From positions 108,234,586-108,298,585 of the forward strand of contig NC_134949.1 of assembly GCF_965638725.1 (NCBI RefSeq): a stretch of 64,000 nucleotides of DNA. Direction: 5' to 3'. Each line of letters begins with the position of its first letter. Position 1 is the first letter of the stretch. A program made the position numbers and the translations under genes. Shown here piece after piece: positions 33,055 to 45,215 of the stretch. The DNA is from Aptenodytes patagonicus. Its lineage: Eukaryota > Chordata > Aves > Sphenisciformes > Spheniscidae. The notes beneath the pieces are model-generated. The model worked only from the letters and a program-made list of their open reading frames with translations, was not told the DNA's origin and did no database searches.

Positions 33055-33842
33055 TCCTCATGCAGTTCAACAAAGGGATGCTCAAAATCCTGCACCTGGG
33101 GAGGGACAACCCCATGCACTAGTATATGCTGGGGGCTGACAAGCTGGAAAGCAGTTTGGCAAAAAAGGACCTGGGGGCATCCTTGTGGACAGAAAGCTGA
33201 ACGTGAGCCAACAAAAATGTGCACTTGCAGCAAAGAAGGCCAATGGTGTCCTGGGCTGCATTAGGAGGAGTGTTGCCAGCAGGTCGAGGGAGGTGATGCT
33301 TCCCCTCTGCTCAGGACTGGTGAGGCCACACCTGGAGTGCTGGGTATAGTTCTGGGCTCTTCAGTACAAGAGAGACACGGACATACCGGAGAGAGTCCAG
33401 TGAAGGGCCACTAAGATGATGAAGGGACCGGAGCATCTCTCCTTTAAGGAATGGCTGAGAGAGCTGGGACTGTTCAGCCTGGAGAAGAGAAGGCTCAGGG
33501 AAAACTTACCAACGTATAAAACACCTGAAAGGAAGGTGCAGAGAAGATGGAGCTGGGCTCTTTTCAGTGGGGCCTAGTGACAGGACAAGAAGCCATGGGC
33601 CTGAAACACAGGAGGCTCCATCTGAATGTAAGGAACACTTTCTTACTGTGAGGGTGACCGAGCACTGGCACAGGTTGCGCAGAGGGGTGGTGGAGTCTCT
33701 GTTCTTGGAGATATTAAAAAGCCATTTGGACTTGGTCCTGGGCAGCCTGCTGTAGGTGGCCCTGCTTGAGCAGGGGGGGTGTTGGATGAGATGACCTCCA
33801 GAGGTCCCTTCCAACCTCAACCATTTTGTGATTCTGTGATTC
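33055..33842 (+). mobile_element. CR1 LINE, 5'-truncated and decayed (copy C)
   Basis: Diverged 3' end of CR1. It starts in the ATGCAGTTCAACAAAGG region downstream of the catalytic box and continues with blocks for [13 protein letters not shown], RCQQVEGG-like and [21 protein letters not shown] coding sequence. The frame is broken in several places, for example a TAG at the CACTAGTATATGC site and a frame change near 33180. The 3' end has GAGATGACCTCCAGAGGTCC, TTCCAACCTCAACC and a worn tail (ATTTTGTGATTCTGTGATTCT). The tail and the many breaks suggest an older insertion than copies A, B and D. Confidence 0.93.
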
Positions 33843-36800
33843 TTGCACTAGCTTTGAAAACACCCTTCTCTTGTTTTGTATACAGAATGGCACCCCAGGA
33901 CCTCACCCAGGTTGAGGTGCTGGGTGCCGACTTCCCTCGGCTTCTGGTTTTCTACCTGTAAAAGGGAGATAAGACCTCCTATCTGCCTCAGGTAATTAGT
34001 TAATTCATATTTCTTCCACACTTTGAAAACAAGATGGGAGAAATACTTGTCAAAATGCAAAAGACCATCAATGAGTGAGGTTAGAAACAGTCCAATGGTA
34101 ATATAACTTATATTTATGTGTGTCATAACCTTTATTAAGGTCATGCTTACCTGTTATAGACATATCTTGCTTGGAAACCTGTTTTGGGTTCAAAATGACT
34201 GCAGTTTACTTGTTGTCAAAGTGGATGTGGAATAAAAATCCACAACCTGAAAACCCTTAACTTGCATTTTTATCATCTTAAATTCCAATATTTTTGCATT
34301 TACCCAAGCTGAATGTTGACCTCAATCTTCAGAGCTGAACTTTATGATGATAGGGCATGCAAACCCTGTACTGACCAGCACAGAGCTGATGAGGTAGTTC
34401 AACGCTGTCTTGCTAAACATGCCAGAAGGACTGAAAGAGCCCAGCTCAGTTAGGATAGACAATAAGCTGCAGGAACTGATTAAGGGACGGTTAACATCTG
34501 GTTGAACTCCCCTTGCCGGGGAAGATGGGCCAGATGCTGGATTGCTCTTTGTTTTGTTACTAGTTAGTACTGACTAAGCTTGCTGCTGATGGCATTCTCC
34601 TTGAAGAGATCGCTTTTTGCATCTGGTTGGGGAGCAGTGCTGGCCTGTGTTGAGCCCACCTGGTCATGAGTCAGTTCAGGCTGTCTCCTAGCTATCTCCA
34701 AAATAATAGATGGATGTGAAAGATTTTGACTATTTTTGCTGTGGATAAAGACACAGCTTTGCTCCTGCTGGTTAGTGGTCTGTGTTTGTGGAGCAACTAT
34801 CTTCTAGCGACTGCCAGACTAGAAACGACTGGTATGCAAACTGGCTGATTTCTTATTTCATGGCTGTGGACTATTTTATGCAGCTTTGTACTATGAAATA
34901 TGGGAAACCAGGCTTAGCCAAAAGTGAGTTGCTTAGCAGACGCTTGCTGTCATACAAATTAGCCACAGCTTTTGCATCTTGGAGTGCTGCCAGCAGAGAG
35001 CTAGCTATTGCATTAAATGTCTACTACCAGTCATGATCTAAACAGAGAGCAAGAGGATTAATCGCTCTTCTAGCATTATCTTAGCAGTTAGTGCTTTTTG
35101 TGGCGTTAAACATGTTTTTCGTCTTTAAACCCAAACCATAAAACACTGCTCCGAGTTTCAAATCAATGAGTGTACGGGAAGAACGGGAAAAGGTTTAATT
35201 TAGTGAGAGAAAGTATCATGCATGTATAGGAACTATCTTGCTTTAAAGTGGAAAGGGAGGCTAATTTTGTTAGTGCTGCCCATCTTGAATGTAAACCTTC
35301 AAAACTATAGTTTAAATAAACATATGCCTTAAAGACTGGATACAATTGATTTGAGCTACTAGTCGATAAAAAGTAACAGCATTCAATAAGCATCTTCTTT
35401 GACTTTACTGTGCCTCAACCAAGATTTTTAATACATAATTGTACTAATGTAGTTTGACTAATGAAACACAGTACTTCTTCCTTGCCTAAAAATACTTCCC
35501 TCTGAAATTCTCCTGAGTTGCACAGTTCTTACTTAAAAAGTAACTCATTTGAACATGAAGTAAAAAACTGGAATTTAGGAAACTCATACTTTAGTAAGTC
35601 CCTGAGGATATAAGGTTGCTTTCAGTCATTGGTGTCTGTTATGAGTGAGGGATTTGACACCAGAAAGGCTGTTTGGAATTCGGTTGATAACCTTGACCAT
35701 TCACGCCAATGCTGATGACTTCTGTTTGTTCTGTTCTCTGTAATCTTTCTTCTTAGCAAAGCTCGGTATCATCAAGGCTTTCATTTCTTGAGTTACTAAA
35801 TTAGAAACACTAGATCAAAGAAATGTTTATGTTTCTTGTAGAGGTTTAGCCTTCCCGATTGAGGATTAAAATAGGAAAATTTGACCCAGGCTCCCCAAAT
35901 GACAAATGAAAAATCCTGGGAAAAAAAAATCTGTTTAATTAGTTTCTGGATTTTGCAGGGGAGGAGATATCAACATCTTGCTGGTAATTTTTAGCAGTTC
36001 TGCTATTGGTAGTACTGTCCTTGTAGTGCAGCAGCACTTTTTGGAGGAGGAATACGAGAGCCACCAGCAGATGCCATTTACTGCTCGGGTGTTGGAGTCC
36101 TTGTGAGTGCCTGCCGTGACCAGTAGACTGCTGACCCATTGGCTCTCCGTCTGAGAACAGCTGCCCATGCTCTGGTGCAGCTCTTGTTTTTAGATGAGAC
36201 ACACTGTTAGGTTTATGCTTAATCCTTACGGGGTATTACAAGGGTTTCCTCATGCTTTTCTTGCAGCATTTGCTCTTTGGTGTGTAGAGTTCAGAAAAGC
36301 CCTTCCTTCCAATGGCTACAGCAGTGATTTTCTGTTTCCCTTCTGCAAGGGAATCTGAAATGCAAAGGCCAAAGAGTAATGTGTACTTGCCTAGAAATAA
36401 TGTGCTGAGTTTGTAACTACTGGAGAAAATTGGCACATAGTTATTTCCGTGTAACTCCCTAGCACCAAGAACAATTAGGCACCAGCTGAAGACAGTGACT
36501 GCCAAAAGCACATTTGGATGAAGTGGGTGTTTCTGGGTGGTACAGTCATGCGTTAACAAGTGTGACTGCATCACTAAAACAGAAGTATACTTGTATCCCC
36601 AAGCCCTTTGTAGGGATATGCTATCCTCAAGAGGAAAGGACACCAATAAAGCATCTGGCAGGGAGGAAAGGCAAAGAAATGAGTACAGGATAATGAAGTG
36701 TATTTAACTGCTTGCTGTTAGCAAAAACCATCCACCTGAACTGGATATAGTGTGCACAGCTGCTTCAGGAATCATTCTCTGTGAAAGCTGAAGTGGGAGC

Positions 36801-39800
36801 GGGTCAGCTGCTCCAAATCCAGTTCTCTGGGTGTTAGAAGAAATCTAAACTGATGGGCGGATGGGTGGGCAGCAAACAGCAAGAGGGAGGGCAGCTGCAG
36901 CAGGGATAGGGATCCAGGAAGCTTTGTGCAAACCCTAGAGGAGATGTAAACCCTTTCCCTGCAATACACACACAGAGTCTTCTGATAGAGATAGCAAACC
37001 GGACGTAATTTTTTCTATTTGCCGAGACTGAACTCCCACAGGGCACAGAGCTACTTGCAAAAAATCTTAGCTCCAGTGCATAAAATCTTGCTCCCTCTTG
37101 CTCCTTGAATCCAGTGCTAAGCTCTGGTGGATGCCTGTGTACTTCACGGGGAGTGGAAAGCAGCATCCCACAGAAATCTTAACCTTTATGCATTTTGAAA
37201 GAGGAACTCAAGTTTTTTCTTAACACATCATATGCATGGATAAATGCTAAAGATGAAATGATACTGTGTGGGGTTGTGTGATAAATTGTTCGGCACAGTG
37301 GATTCTGTTGGAGAACGAGTGATGAGTTGCAGTCAGACACCAAGAAATGATGGTCCACAAGCCGCAAGTGCTTTTAATAGGATAACTACCCGCTCGTTTG
37401 CTTAGATTTCTTGTAGTTGCATCTTCCACCCCTGGAGTGTTGAAGGGTGAGCAGATACAGCTCAGTGAAAACAATACAAAAGAAACCACTCTGCATCTTG
37501 AGAAATGTTTAGCAGCTTAATTAGATTCAGAGTATAATACTGTTAACATTGCATAAATGACAGCTATTTTCTGTTTATCTACATATCGTTCCATTCTTTG
37601 AGCTTTATCCATTATAATTTAAATATGAGTATTTTAAGTATCTTTTCTCCTCAAAAGCAGCCCCTATTTTTTCTTCCAATTTGATTTCACAAGGTATTGT
37701 CAAACTTCTTACATGTAAGTGGATAAACAGTATACTCTACCCTCCAGCAGTCATAAAGGGAGAAGCAGGGGCAGAGGAAGTCCTGCCCCTACGTATACAA
37801 CGTTATGACTCAGTACTCAGGAAATGTGGGAAACAGAGGTCTTCAATCTTAAATGTTTCAGTGTGGGTTTTCTTTGCTGCCTTCTGCTAATCCTTTTAGA
37901 AAGCTGAATTCCACGGCTCTTTCTGGAGACAGTAGAGCACAGCTGATGTTTAAAGCAGTTTTTTTTCTTTCAGCATAATACAGCCATTGCCGAGGTCACG
38001 GGGGCTGCAGAGGCTGTGCTCTGACTGCAATGGTAGTGAAGTGCGCTAGTTTGCACTGAGCATGAGCCAAATTCCATTCTGTCGCATCCTAGTATCTTCA
38101 AAATTTAGCTGTGCTACTGCTGTGCTAGAGCTACACGGCATGACAAGTGAGCTTTCCATCAGATTCCTGGCTGGGTTAAAATCAACAGTAAAGCAAATGC
38201 ACTGTTTCTAGTACTTCTGAATATCATCTCATTTGGACCTTGATGTGAAAGCAGAATACAGTAAGTTGCAAGTGACAGAAAAAAATTACTTCAATATCTC
38301 AGGTTTCAAACCTTGTCATCTTGCAAGAAACACCTCTGACAGCTGTTGTGTCAGCTGGTAGCTAGTGGGCAAAATACAAAAATTATTAAACTCCAGAGTT
38401 TGTAATACAGGGGAGGGAGAGGGGCAGAGAGAAACGACAGTGATGGCTTCTTTCTGGGTTTTCTTGTCTGATGCAAACCACTGAAAGCCTCTTGGAAGAA
38501 CAGCTGTAAAGACCGGTGATACCTTTCCCAAACTAAGGGTGTGCATAGTGGCCTCATATCTCAGCTTCTTCGTGATGTCCCTAAGCTGCTGGCCCACGTG
38601 CCAAACCAGAGCACCTTTGCAGGAGACTGCTGCTGCTGACAGCGGGGTTTTTAGTTCCTGTAAGGAGCCTCAAGTCCCTATTCCGGCTAGACAGCACTGA
38701 ATGGCTGGCAATGAACGCAAAGCCGGGGTCTTAGTGACACAGCCTGAATCTGTTTGCCCTGAAAAGTGCACAACCCATTCCCCGGGTTCAGGTGTGGCTC
38801 TTAGCGACTCATCTGCACTCAGGGGTAAATGCCCGCTGCTCTGTTAGTACCTTTAGCTGCTGGCAAACTTGCACTGCTGGTTTTGGGGCAAGGGCTGTTC
38901 TTGCACTCATTAGCGCTGTGGCTTGGCATCTAGAGCATGTAACTCAAGATTGGCCAAGGTGCCATCTTTGAGGCCTTAGAAGGCAGCCTATAAAGGGATT
39001 TGTTCATTGTGGTTATCTCTGACTGACCCAGCTGGCCAGGCCTGGCTGGAGTGCCTACAAGGTCCTTTTAGCTCTGCTGGGACTGGGGACATGGACTAGA
39101 TGCTCTGGGGGAAGGAGCGGTTTAGATGTGCCAGCCAGTGAGCATCCCACGGGATCCCCTTCCAGGTGTGCACTGCATACTGAGGTCGTTCCCCCTGCTC
39201 TTACTGGAGAAGATGTTGCATGGCCTTTTCCAGAGACCCAGGCTGCCAGAACTGTGGTTGGTCTCTGCTTTCTCACATGCTTGGACAGGGGGTGCACAGC
39301 CCTAGCGCTTAAGGCAGTCGAGAAAAGGCTTGGCGATTGGAGGGCTGAACATGCTGAGCCAGAGCTGCCAGCCCGAGTTCTTCATTAGGTGGCCCTCAAC
39401 CAAACCTCACTAAACCACCCACCAACAGCAATGCTCCGGGGGCCCTGGCACAAACTGTGTGGCTGGGTTTGGTGCTGAAAGTCACAGGGGCCGTGCCTGG
39501 CCAGGTGTGTAAGGTAGGGATGAGGGCATGAAGAAAGGAGCGTCTCATGCTTCTCTCCCTTCTAACATCTCCATAAGGAGGACCAGCTGCTCTTTATGAG
39601 CTTAACTCTCCCTGGTCCCTGCTGAAATGATGTCTCAGGGCATGAGGCACTATGTGTACCCAGCTCACCGGAGGTGCCCCAACTGGCTGTGTCCCTTGGG
39701 GCTATGCCCACATCTGTTGTGGGTGTGCAATGGCAGAGGGCTCACAACACTGGCTTGCTGTGAAACTGGTAACCCATGAGAGCACCTTGCCTGCTGCTGG

Positions 39801-40048
39801 GGTGCTGCAAGGGCATAACACAGGGAAGTCCTTCATCTATGGGAGAAGGCAGGGCTGCAGCTGCACTCTGCTAATCAACATAGGATGATGCTACATATGT
39901 TTAAAGCTACTACCCTTCTCTGGGGATGGCTTGGCTCTGCTGCAGGCCTGTGCCAAACTAATAAAATAATGTCTTAATTCCAAGGTGTATTTTCTATCTT
40001 CTTATTTGCGATTAGGGTTTAAAACCTGTGTGTTGTTTTACTTAAAAC
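33843..40048. other. 6.2-kb non-coding region downstream of HTR1F
   Basis: AT-rich sequence without recognisable genes or transposons; open frames are short and without domains. CGGBP1, which flanks HTR1F in mammals, is not seen here. The block at about 38990-39950 is GC-richer but has no convincing exon. Confidence 0.55.
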
Positions 40049-40054
40049 TTTATT
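40049..40054 (-). terminator. HTR1F: candidate poly(A) signal of HTR1F
   Basis: AATAAA on the minus strand (TTTATT on plus), about 350 nt past the HTR1F stop codon. It is the nearest canonical signal I noticed; the transcript may use others further on. Confidence 0.45.
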
Positions 40055-40406
40055 GATGACTGAGGGTTACTTTTTTTAAATTTTGTTTCTTTGTCTACTT
40101 CAAGTATGTGCTTCCTTAATATTTAAGGTAATACCTTATGCTTCAAGCTAGGCAGCTGTGCAAATCCCGACTGGATCAGAGCCACAATATGCTACCTCTT
40201 TTTCCAGAGCAAAGCTGATCCCAGATGATCCATCTCTTTAAAATTTGGGCAATTTATGCTCCCAGTACTACTGATACAAAAAAGTCATAATGTAAATGCA
40301 GAGTCTTGGTGCTTTTCCTCAAATACAATGAATGTCATCTCAGTTATATAAATCTATACAGGTTAAAAAAGCAATGAGTATGTTCTCCTTGTATGAACAA
40401 AAGCTC

Positions 40407-41507
40407 TTAAAGATATTGCCTACACCGCACAAGCTTCTGGAAGGCTTTCTTGAAATCTTCATTAAAGATTGTGTAGATTAGAGGGTTAATAAGGGAATTT
40501 ATATATCCCAGCCATGCTAGGAAATTAGACATGTCTTCTGAGATGTGACATCTTTCACAGGTATTAACAACTACTTCTTTTACAAAAAAAGGGAGCCAGC
40601 AGATCACAAATGCCCCCAAGATCAGACCCAGCGTAGTTGCTGCCTTTCGCTCCCTCGTGCTAGAAATTCTCTGTTTTTTCCAGGACTTCTCGTGCTTAGA
40701 TTCAGACCTGGGGCTTCGTAGGGTGATATTGATTTTATCGCAGTCCACCAGGGGATCTGATGTCTTCTCCGCTGTGCTGGGCATTGAAGCCAATTTGGTG
40801 CTTCTTTCACCTGCATCCAAAAGGACTTGTCCATTTACCTCCTCCCTTACAATCCGGCTGACACTTCTTCTGTGAAATGTCTTTGCTGCCTTATATATCT
40901 TGTAATAAAGGATCAGAATCAAGGCCAGTGGGATATAGAAGGCGCCAAATGTAGAGTAAATGGTGAAAACAATGTGGTCATGTTTGATGATGCATTCGTC
41001 ATCTCTGCTGGTCGTCTGGTGCCGCCAAAACAAAGGCGGCATGGAGATAAAAATGGATATGATCCATACCACTGCAATCATGATGCCAGCATGCTTAGGT
41101 GTCCTTTTCCTTGCATATTCCACAGCATCCGTGATTGCTCTGTACCGGTCCAAAGCAATGGCAGAGAGATGCAAGATGGAACATGTGCAGCACGTAATGT
41201 CCACGCTCAGCCAAATGTCACATACCACTTGCCCCATGATCCAGGTCTCCTTTACAATGTAGACAATGCTGAAGGGCATCACTAGGACTGCCACAAGGAA
41301 ATCTGTCACTGCAAGAGAGCAGATTAAATAGTTGGCGGGGTGGTGGAGCTTTCTCGTCACAATTATTGCAGTCATCACGAGAGAATTGATGGCCGTTGTC
41401 ATTAGTGCAAGCGCAGATAGGGTAATGGAAATGAGAATCTTGGATGTCACCCATTTGAATAGTTCTTCTGATGTACCGTTTTGTTCAGTTGAGTTTATTA
41501 AATCCAT
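40407..41507 (-). CDS. HTR1F: 5-hydroxytryptamine receptor 1F (intact)
   Basis: Class A G-protein-coupled receptor for serotonin, coupling to Gi/o and lowering cAMP at the plasma membrane, mainly in neurons. The uninterrupted 366-codon frame equals the mammalian HTR1F length. Visible hallmarks: two N-glycosylation sites in the N-terminus (N5, N10); N41 in TM1; D69 in TM2; the amine-binding D103 in TM3; the C96-C172 extracellular disulfide; the DRY motif at 120-122; CWLPFF at 303-308 in TM6; NPLIY at 341-345 in TM7; and a cysteine at 362 for possible palmitoylation. TM segments lie roughly at 24-48, 60-82, 94-117, 139-160, 179-202, 289-312 and 326-347. The third cytoplasmic loop (about 203-288) is the most diverged part, as usual. 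The core TM2-TM4 stretch is nearly the same as in mammals, which separates it from HTR1E, 1A, 1B and 1D. The start is chosen because an in-frame TAA lies 21 nt upstream (41529-41531) and the N-terminus fits the family. The C-terminus ends RCRQYL, slightly different from the mammalian end. Confidence 0.98.
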   Translation of the reverse strand: MDLINSTEQNGTSEELFKWVTSKILISITLSALALMTTAINSLVMTAIIVTRKLHHPANYLICSLAVTDFLVAVLVMPFSIVYIVKETWIMGQVVCDIWLSVDITCCTCSILHLSAIALDRYRAITDAVEYARKRTPKHAGIMIAVVWIISIFISMPPLFWRHQTTSRDDECIIKHDHIVFTIYSTFGAFYIPLALILILYYKIYKAAKTFHRRSVSRIVREEVNGQVLLDAGERSTKLASMPSTAEKTSDPLVDCDKINITLRSPRSESKHEKSWKKQRISSTRERKAATTLGLILGAFVICWLPFFVKEVVVNTCERCHISEDMSNFLAWLGYINSLINPLIYTIFNEDFKKAFQKLVRCRQYL

Positions 41508-41548
41508 GTTCCCTTTTAAAGGTGATCTTTACTAGTAGCAGTTACCTG
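41508..41548 (-). other. HTR1F: 5' UTR segment and splice acceptor of the HTR1F coding exon
   Basis: On the minus strand a pyrimidine-rich TTTTTACTTTTCCAACAG ends at 41546, and 38 nt of 5' UTR follow before the ATG. HTR1F genes elsewhere have non-coding 5' exon(s) joined to one coding exon, and this fits. The in-frame TAA in this segment excludes an N-terminal extension within this exon. The upstream exon itself was not located. Confidence 0.6.
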
Positions 41549-44486
41549 TTGGAAAAGTAAAAACATTCAGAAAGTGCATCCTCAGCCTCCAGGAAGTCTT
41601 GGTTTTTATCATTTTAAAAGGCTATGGGCCCCAAACTTACAAGAACTTCAGACTTATCATTAGAAATGATTCTGTCTCCAGACAGATTTTCCTGGCTAGC
41701 ACTATGTGGGATGCTCTGCCTCCAGAATAGGGGCCTTCTCTTTCTCCTTGGTCATGCTGTTGGGAAGGGCGTGTTTGCATGGCAGGGGAGAGGAGCGTGC
41801 CGTGGTGCCCGAGATGACCCTGCCCTGTGGGGTGCTGCACATTGCTGCACGGGGGAACCAGTCTTGTTCCTCGAACAGGGCAGCTGCATCAGTGCGGCCC
41901 CTGCGGTGCAGAGTCAGCCCTCCTGCTAAATGCGTACTCTGAATGGATTGTAGTGGAGTCTTGAAACTGGTTAAACATGGACAGTCTCATCCTAAAGTAA
42001 GTACTAATACTGCTCTTAGGCTAGCACTGTCTACTCCACTAAGCAATGTAATGACTGTTGAAAACTTTAATCCACAGGAAGCAGGCATAATGCTTCTTTT
42101 CTCTATATAAACTCCTTTTTCCCCATCAGTATGTGAGTCCTTGTTTATAGATAAGCATGGGCTTTCTAAACTGGGGCATAGTTTTCAAAAGAAAACAAAT
42201 GTGAAACATTGCTGTACAAACAGGAGAAGAAACAGTTGCGTGTTGAAAGTTTCATTTTAGAGCTTCCTCTTACGCAGCTCTAAAATGAAACAGCTGAATA
42301 TATTTTAAAGTTTCAAATGGTTGACTTGTTGTCTAACTGAGATATTATACATAGATTAGAGTCTTGAGAACATCATTACTTTTCCTCAGGTTCTGCTATT
42401 CTGTGGTCGCTGCCGCCGAAGAAAACTGCAGAAAACTTGGATGCTAGTTGTTCTGCTAATGACTCTCTCTACAGAAACAGTATAACTCCTCTTATGGCTC
42501 TGCAGGAAGCAAAAAGCAGGGAAATACTGATGAAATAAATTCTCGGTTATGTTCTGAGGACGTGCACCCTACTTTCTTATCAAGAAGAGTTTCTGAGCAC
42601 TCTATGAACTGCAGCTGAAGTATGAGTTTCCAGCTTTTTAGACTAGAGCTTGTAACTCACAGTTAAGAGGATCAGATTTCATCCTCTTGCAAGTTTTGAC
42701 ATGCAATTTCATGTGTGTGCAAGATCTACCAGGTGAAGTGGGGTTTTCTCTGATAACTTTTGGAGTGTAGTGAGTGGGTTGCGCTTGTGTTGCATTGGAT
42801 GCCACACGTAGGGAAATACGTAAAATAAGTGAATAATTTTTCTTAGGAAAAATGGGTCTCATTAACATAACTAAAGCTTTTTGGTATTATGCTGGAGTGG
42901 CTTAAAAAGAATCTCATATACTATATATAACCTTGGACCCAGCTCACTAATTTGATTTGATATTCTAATCTGGGCAATGCTTAATATACTATTGACCTAC
43001 TCAAAAAGGTTTTTAGCATGGCTTCACCAACATTTAATTGTATGGTGGAACAAGGAAAGGAAATGTATTTTACGTGGTGATACTTACAAACGCTGAGCAG
43101 AATCTTGTCCTGTACAAGAGCTGATTACAGCATGCATGTGCTCTCTTTCTCTCTGTGTTCCTCTCTCTGAACTTGAAATATACTTCACATGCATAAAAAT
43201 AGATCTTTCATCATGTCAGTGTCACCTTAAAACCTTCTGAATCCACAGTAATTGCTAGTTTGCAGATATTTTTTGTCTATAGCTAGCTGCCTTCCAGAGA
43301 AGGAATAGGCACATATAGTATTTTCTGGTGAATGTTCAACCTCTGCTAAATAAATCTTCATTTTTGAGCTTGTATAAATACATGGAAAAAAAAAAGTTTA
43401 TTTGGAAAAACTAAGACTTCTGTTGATATCCAGCAGTTGATCATTTTTAGAACAGTTACCCATTATGGTTAATTACCTTATAAATTTCTAACTCTTTGGA
43501 TATTAGTCCTTAATTGCAAGCAAGCAAAAAGCAATTTAGGGATAATGAAAGCTGATTAATAGCTTTTGAAAGATTATTCGGTTTGAGACCGTGGAGTAAG
43601 GAAAATAGTATGGGTGGGTTCGCACAACTGGTGTGTAGGAATAAGTAAGTTTCCTTAGTGCTGCAGTGATTTGGAGGCTCTTTATAAGAAGCACAGTGAC
43701 ACAGATGTGCTTACTTGCCATGTGCACTGATTATGCTTCTCTGTGTGGTTTTAAGATTATCAGCTGGTACACTCAGATTTCATTCAGGCTGCTAGCATGG
43801 AAACACAGCAGTATTGAAGACTACCGCACAGAGTTTTTATTGTACTACTGTTAGATAGATAATTGTGCTGGGGTCTCCTGTTCGTGGGGCATCATAACCT
43901 GTTCTTTAATGGTACCCATCTGGACACACCGCCCTCCTGTTCCTATGTGGAGTTAAGACGCTCTGCTGTTGCCCTCACGGCCCCGGCAGCAGGTGTCCAG
44001 GGTGGTCCCTGCGGGCTGCTGTGCAGACCAAAGAGTGTGGCTCCTTCCAAGGGAGACAGCAGTATGGTGACAAGATCTGCCCTCCAAGGTGGCGGCTCCC
44101 TTTGAGGTTACAGAGCCATTCAGCGGGCTGTGCTGCTTGGGACTGCCAAAGTTTGGTGGCTTTCCTGTTCAAGTGGGATGGGGATCCTCTGCTTAACTGT
44201 GGCAGGAATTTGCACAAGGTTATTGGGTGATCATTAGCTAAAAAGATTGTTTTATAAATATGTGGAGTTGAAACACTGGCAACATTTAAGGACTGCCGCT
44301 TCTCTCTCTTTTGATCACTTCCAGGATGAACTAATTCTGGATTTTCTCTTGCTAAGTTGAACTCAGTTCAATCAGTGGCCATCACTGGCTTCTGTTCTCA
44401 GCAAGCAACTGAATCACTTTTAGGAGTACGAAGGATGATCCTGTAAACAGTGCACTGTATTAGGATGCAGGAGAGCTGGCTTCTCT
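41549..44486. other. upstream region of HTR1F (likely intron), non-coding
   Basis: No coding exon recognised. It probably contains part of the HTR1F intron preceding the coding exon. It holds a perfect 15-bp hairpin at 42249-42291 and an A run near 43385. The moderately GC-rich block at about 43890-44180 has no recognisable domain. Confidence 0.5.
42249..42291. repeat. perfect 15-bp inverted repeat with 13-nt loop
   Basis: GTTTCATTTTAGAGC (42249-42263) and its exact reverse complement GCTCTAAAATGAAAC (42277-42291) flank a 13-nt loop. The pairing does not extend beyond the arms. A transcript would fold into a short stable hairpin. Confidence 0.9.
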
Positions 44487-45215
44487 GTGGGGAGAAGAGT
44501 GGCTTGAAAGCTGCCTGGCAGAAAAGGACCTGGTGGGGGTGTTGGTCAACAGCCGGCTGAATATGAGCCGGCAGTGTGCCCAGGCGGCCAAGAAGGCTGA
44601 TAGCATCCTGACTTGTATCAGAAATAGTGTGGCCAGCAGGAGCAGGGAAGTGATCATCCCCCTGTACTTGGCACCAGTGAGGCCGCACCTCGAATACTGC
44701 GTTCAGTTTTGGGCCCCTCACTACGAGAAGGACATTGAGGTGCTGGAGCGTGTCCAGAGAAGGGCAACAAAGCTGGTGAAGAGTCTGGAGAACAAGTCTT
44801 ATGAGGAGCGGCTGAGGGAACTGGGGTTGTTTAGCCTGGAGGAAAGGAGTCTCAGGGGAGACCTTATCGCGCTCTACAACTACCTGAAAGGAGGTTGTAG
44901 CGAGGTGGGTGTCGGTCTCTTCTCCCAAGTACCAAGCGATAGGACGAGAGGAAATGGCCTCAAGTTGCGCCAGGGGAGGTTTAGATTGGGTGTTAGGAAA
45001 AATTTCTTCACCGAAATGGCTGTCAAGCACTGGAAGAGGCTGCCCAGGGAAGTGGTTGAGTCCCCACCCCTGGAGGTATTTAAAAGACGTGTAGGTGTGG
45101 CGCTTAGGGACATGGTTTAGTGGTGGACTTGGCAGTGTTAGGTTAATGGTTGGACTTGATCTTAAAGGTCTTTTCCAACCTAAACGTTTCTGTGTTTCTA
45201 TGATTCTATGATTCT
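44487..45215 (+). mobile_element. CR1 LINE, 5'-truncated (copy D), same lineage as copy A
   Basis: Starts downstream of the catalytic box at GAAGAGTGGCTTGAAAGCTG and keeps the C-terminal reverse transcriptase blocks: [49 protein letters not shown] and [20 protein letters not shown]. The frame is open from 44533 to a stop at 45118-45120. One extra codon is present in the DLVGVLV area compared with copy A. The 3' tail has CTTAAAGGTCTTTTCCAACC then TTCTATGATTCTATGATTCTG. It is not the source of copy A: both are independently truncated. Confidence 0.95.

Noticed and set aside
40622..41454. Other open frames on both strands over the receptor gene
   Set aside because: They are out-of-frame shadows of HTR1F.
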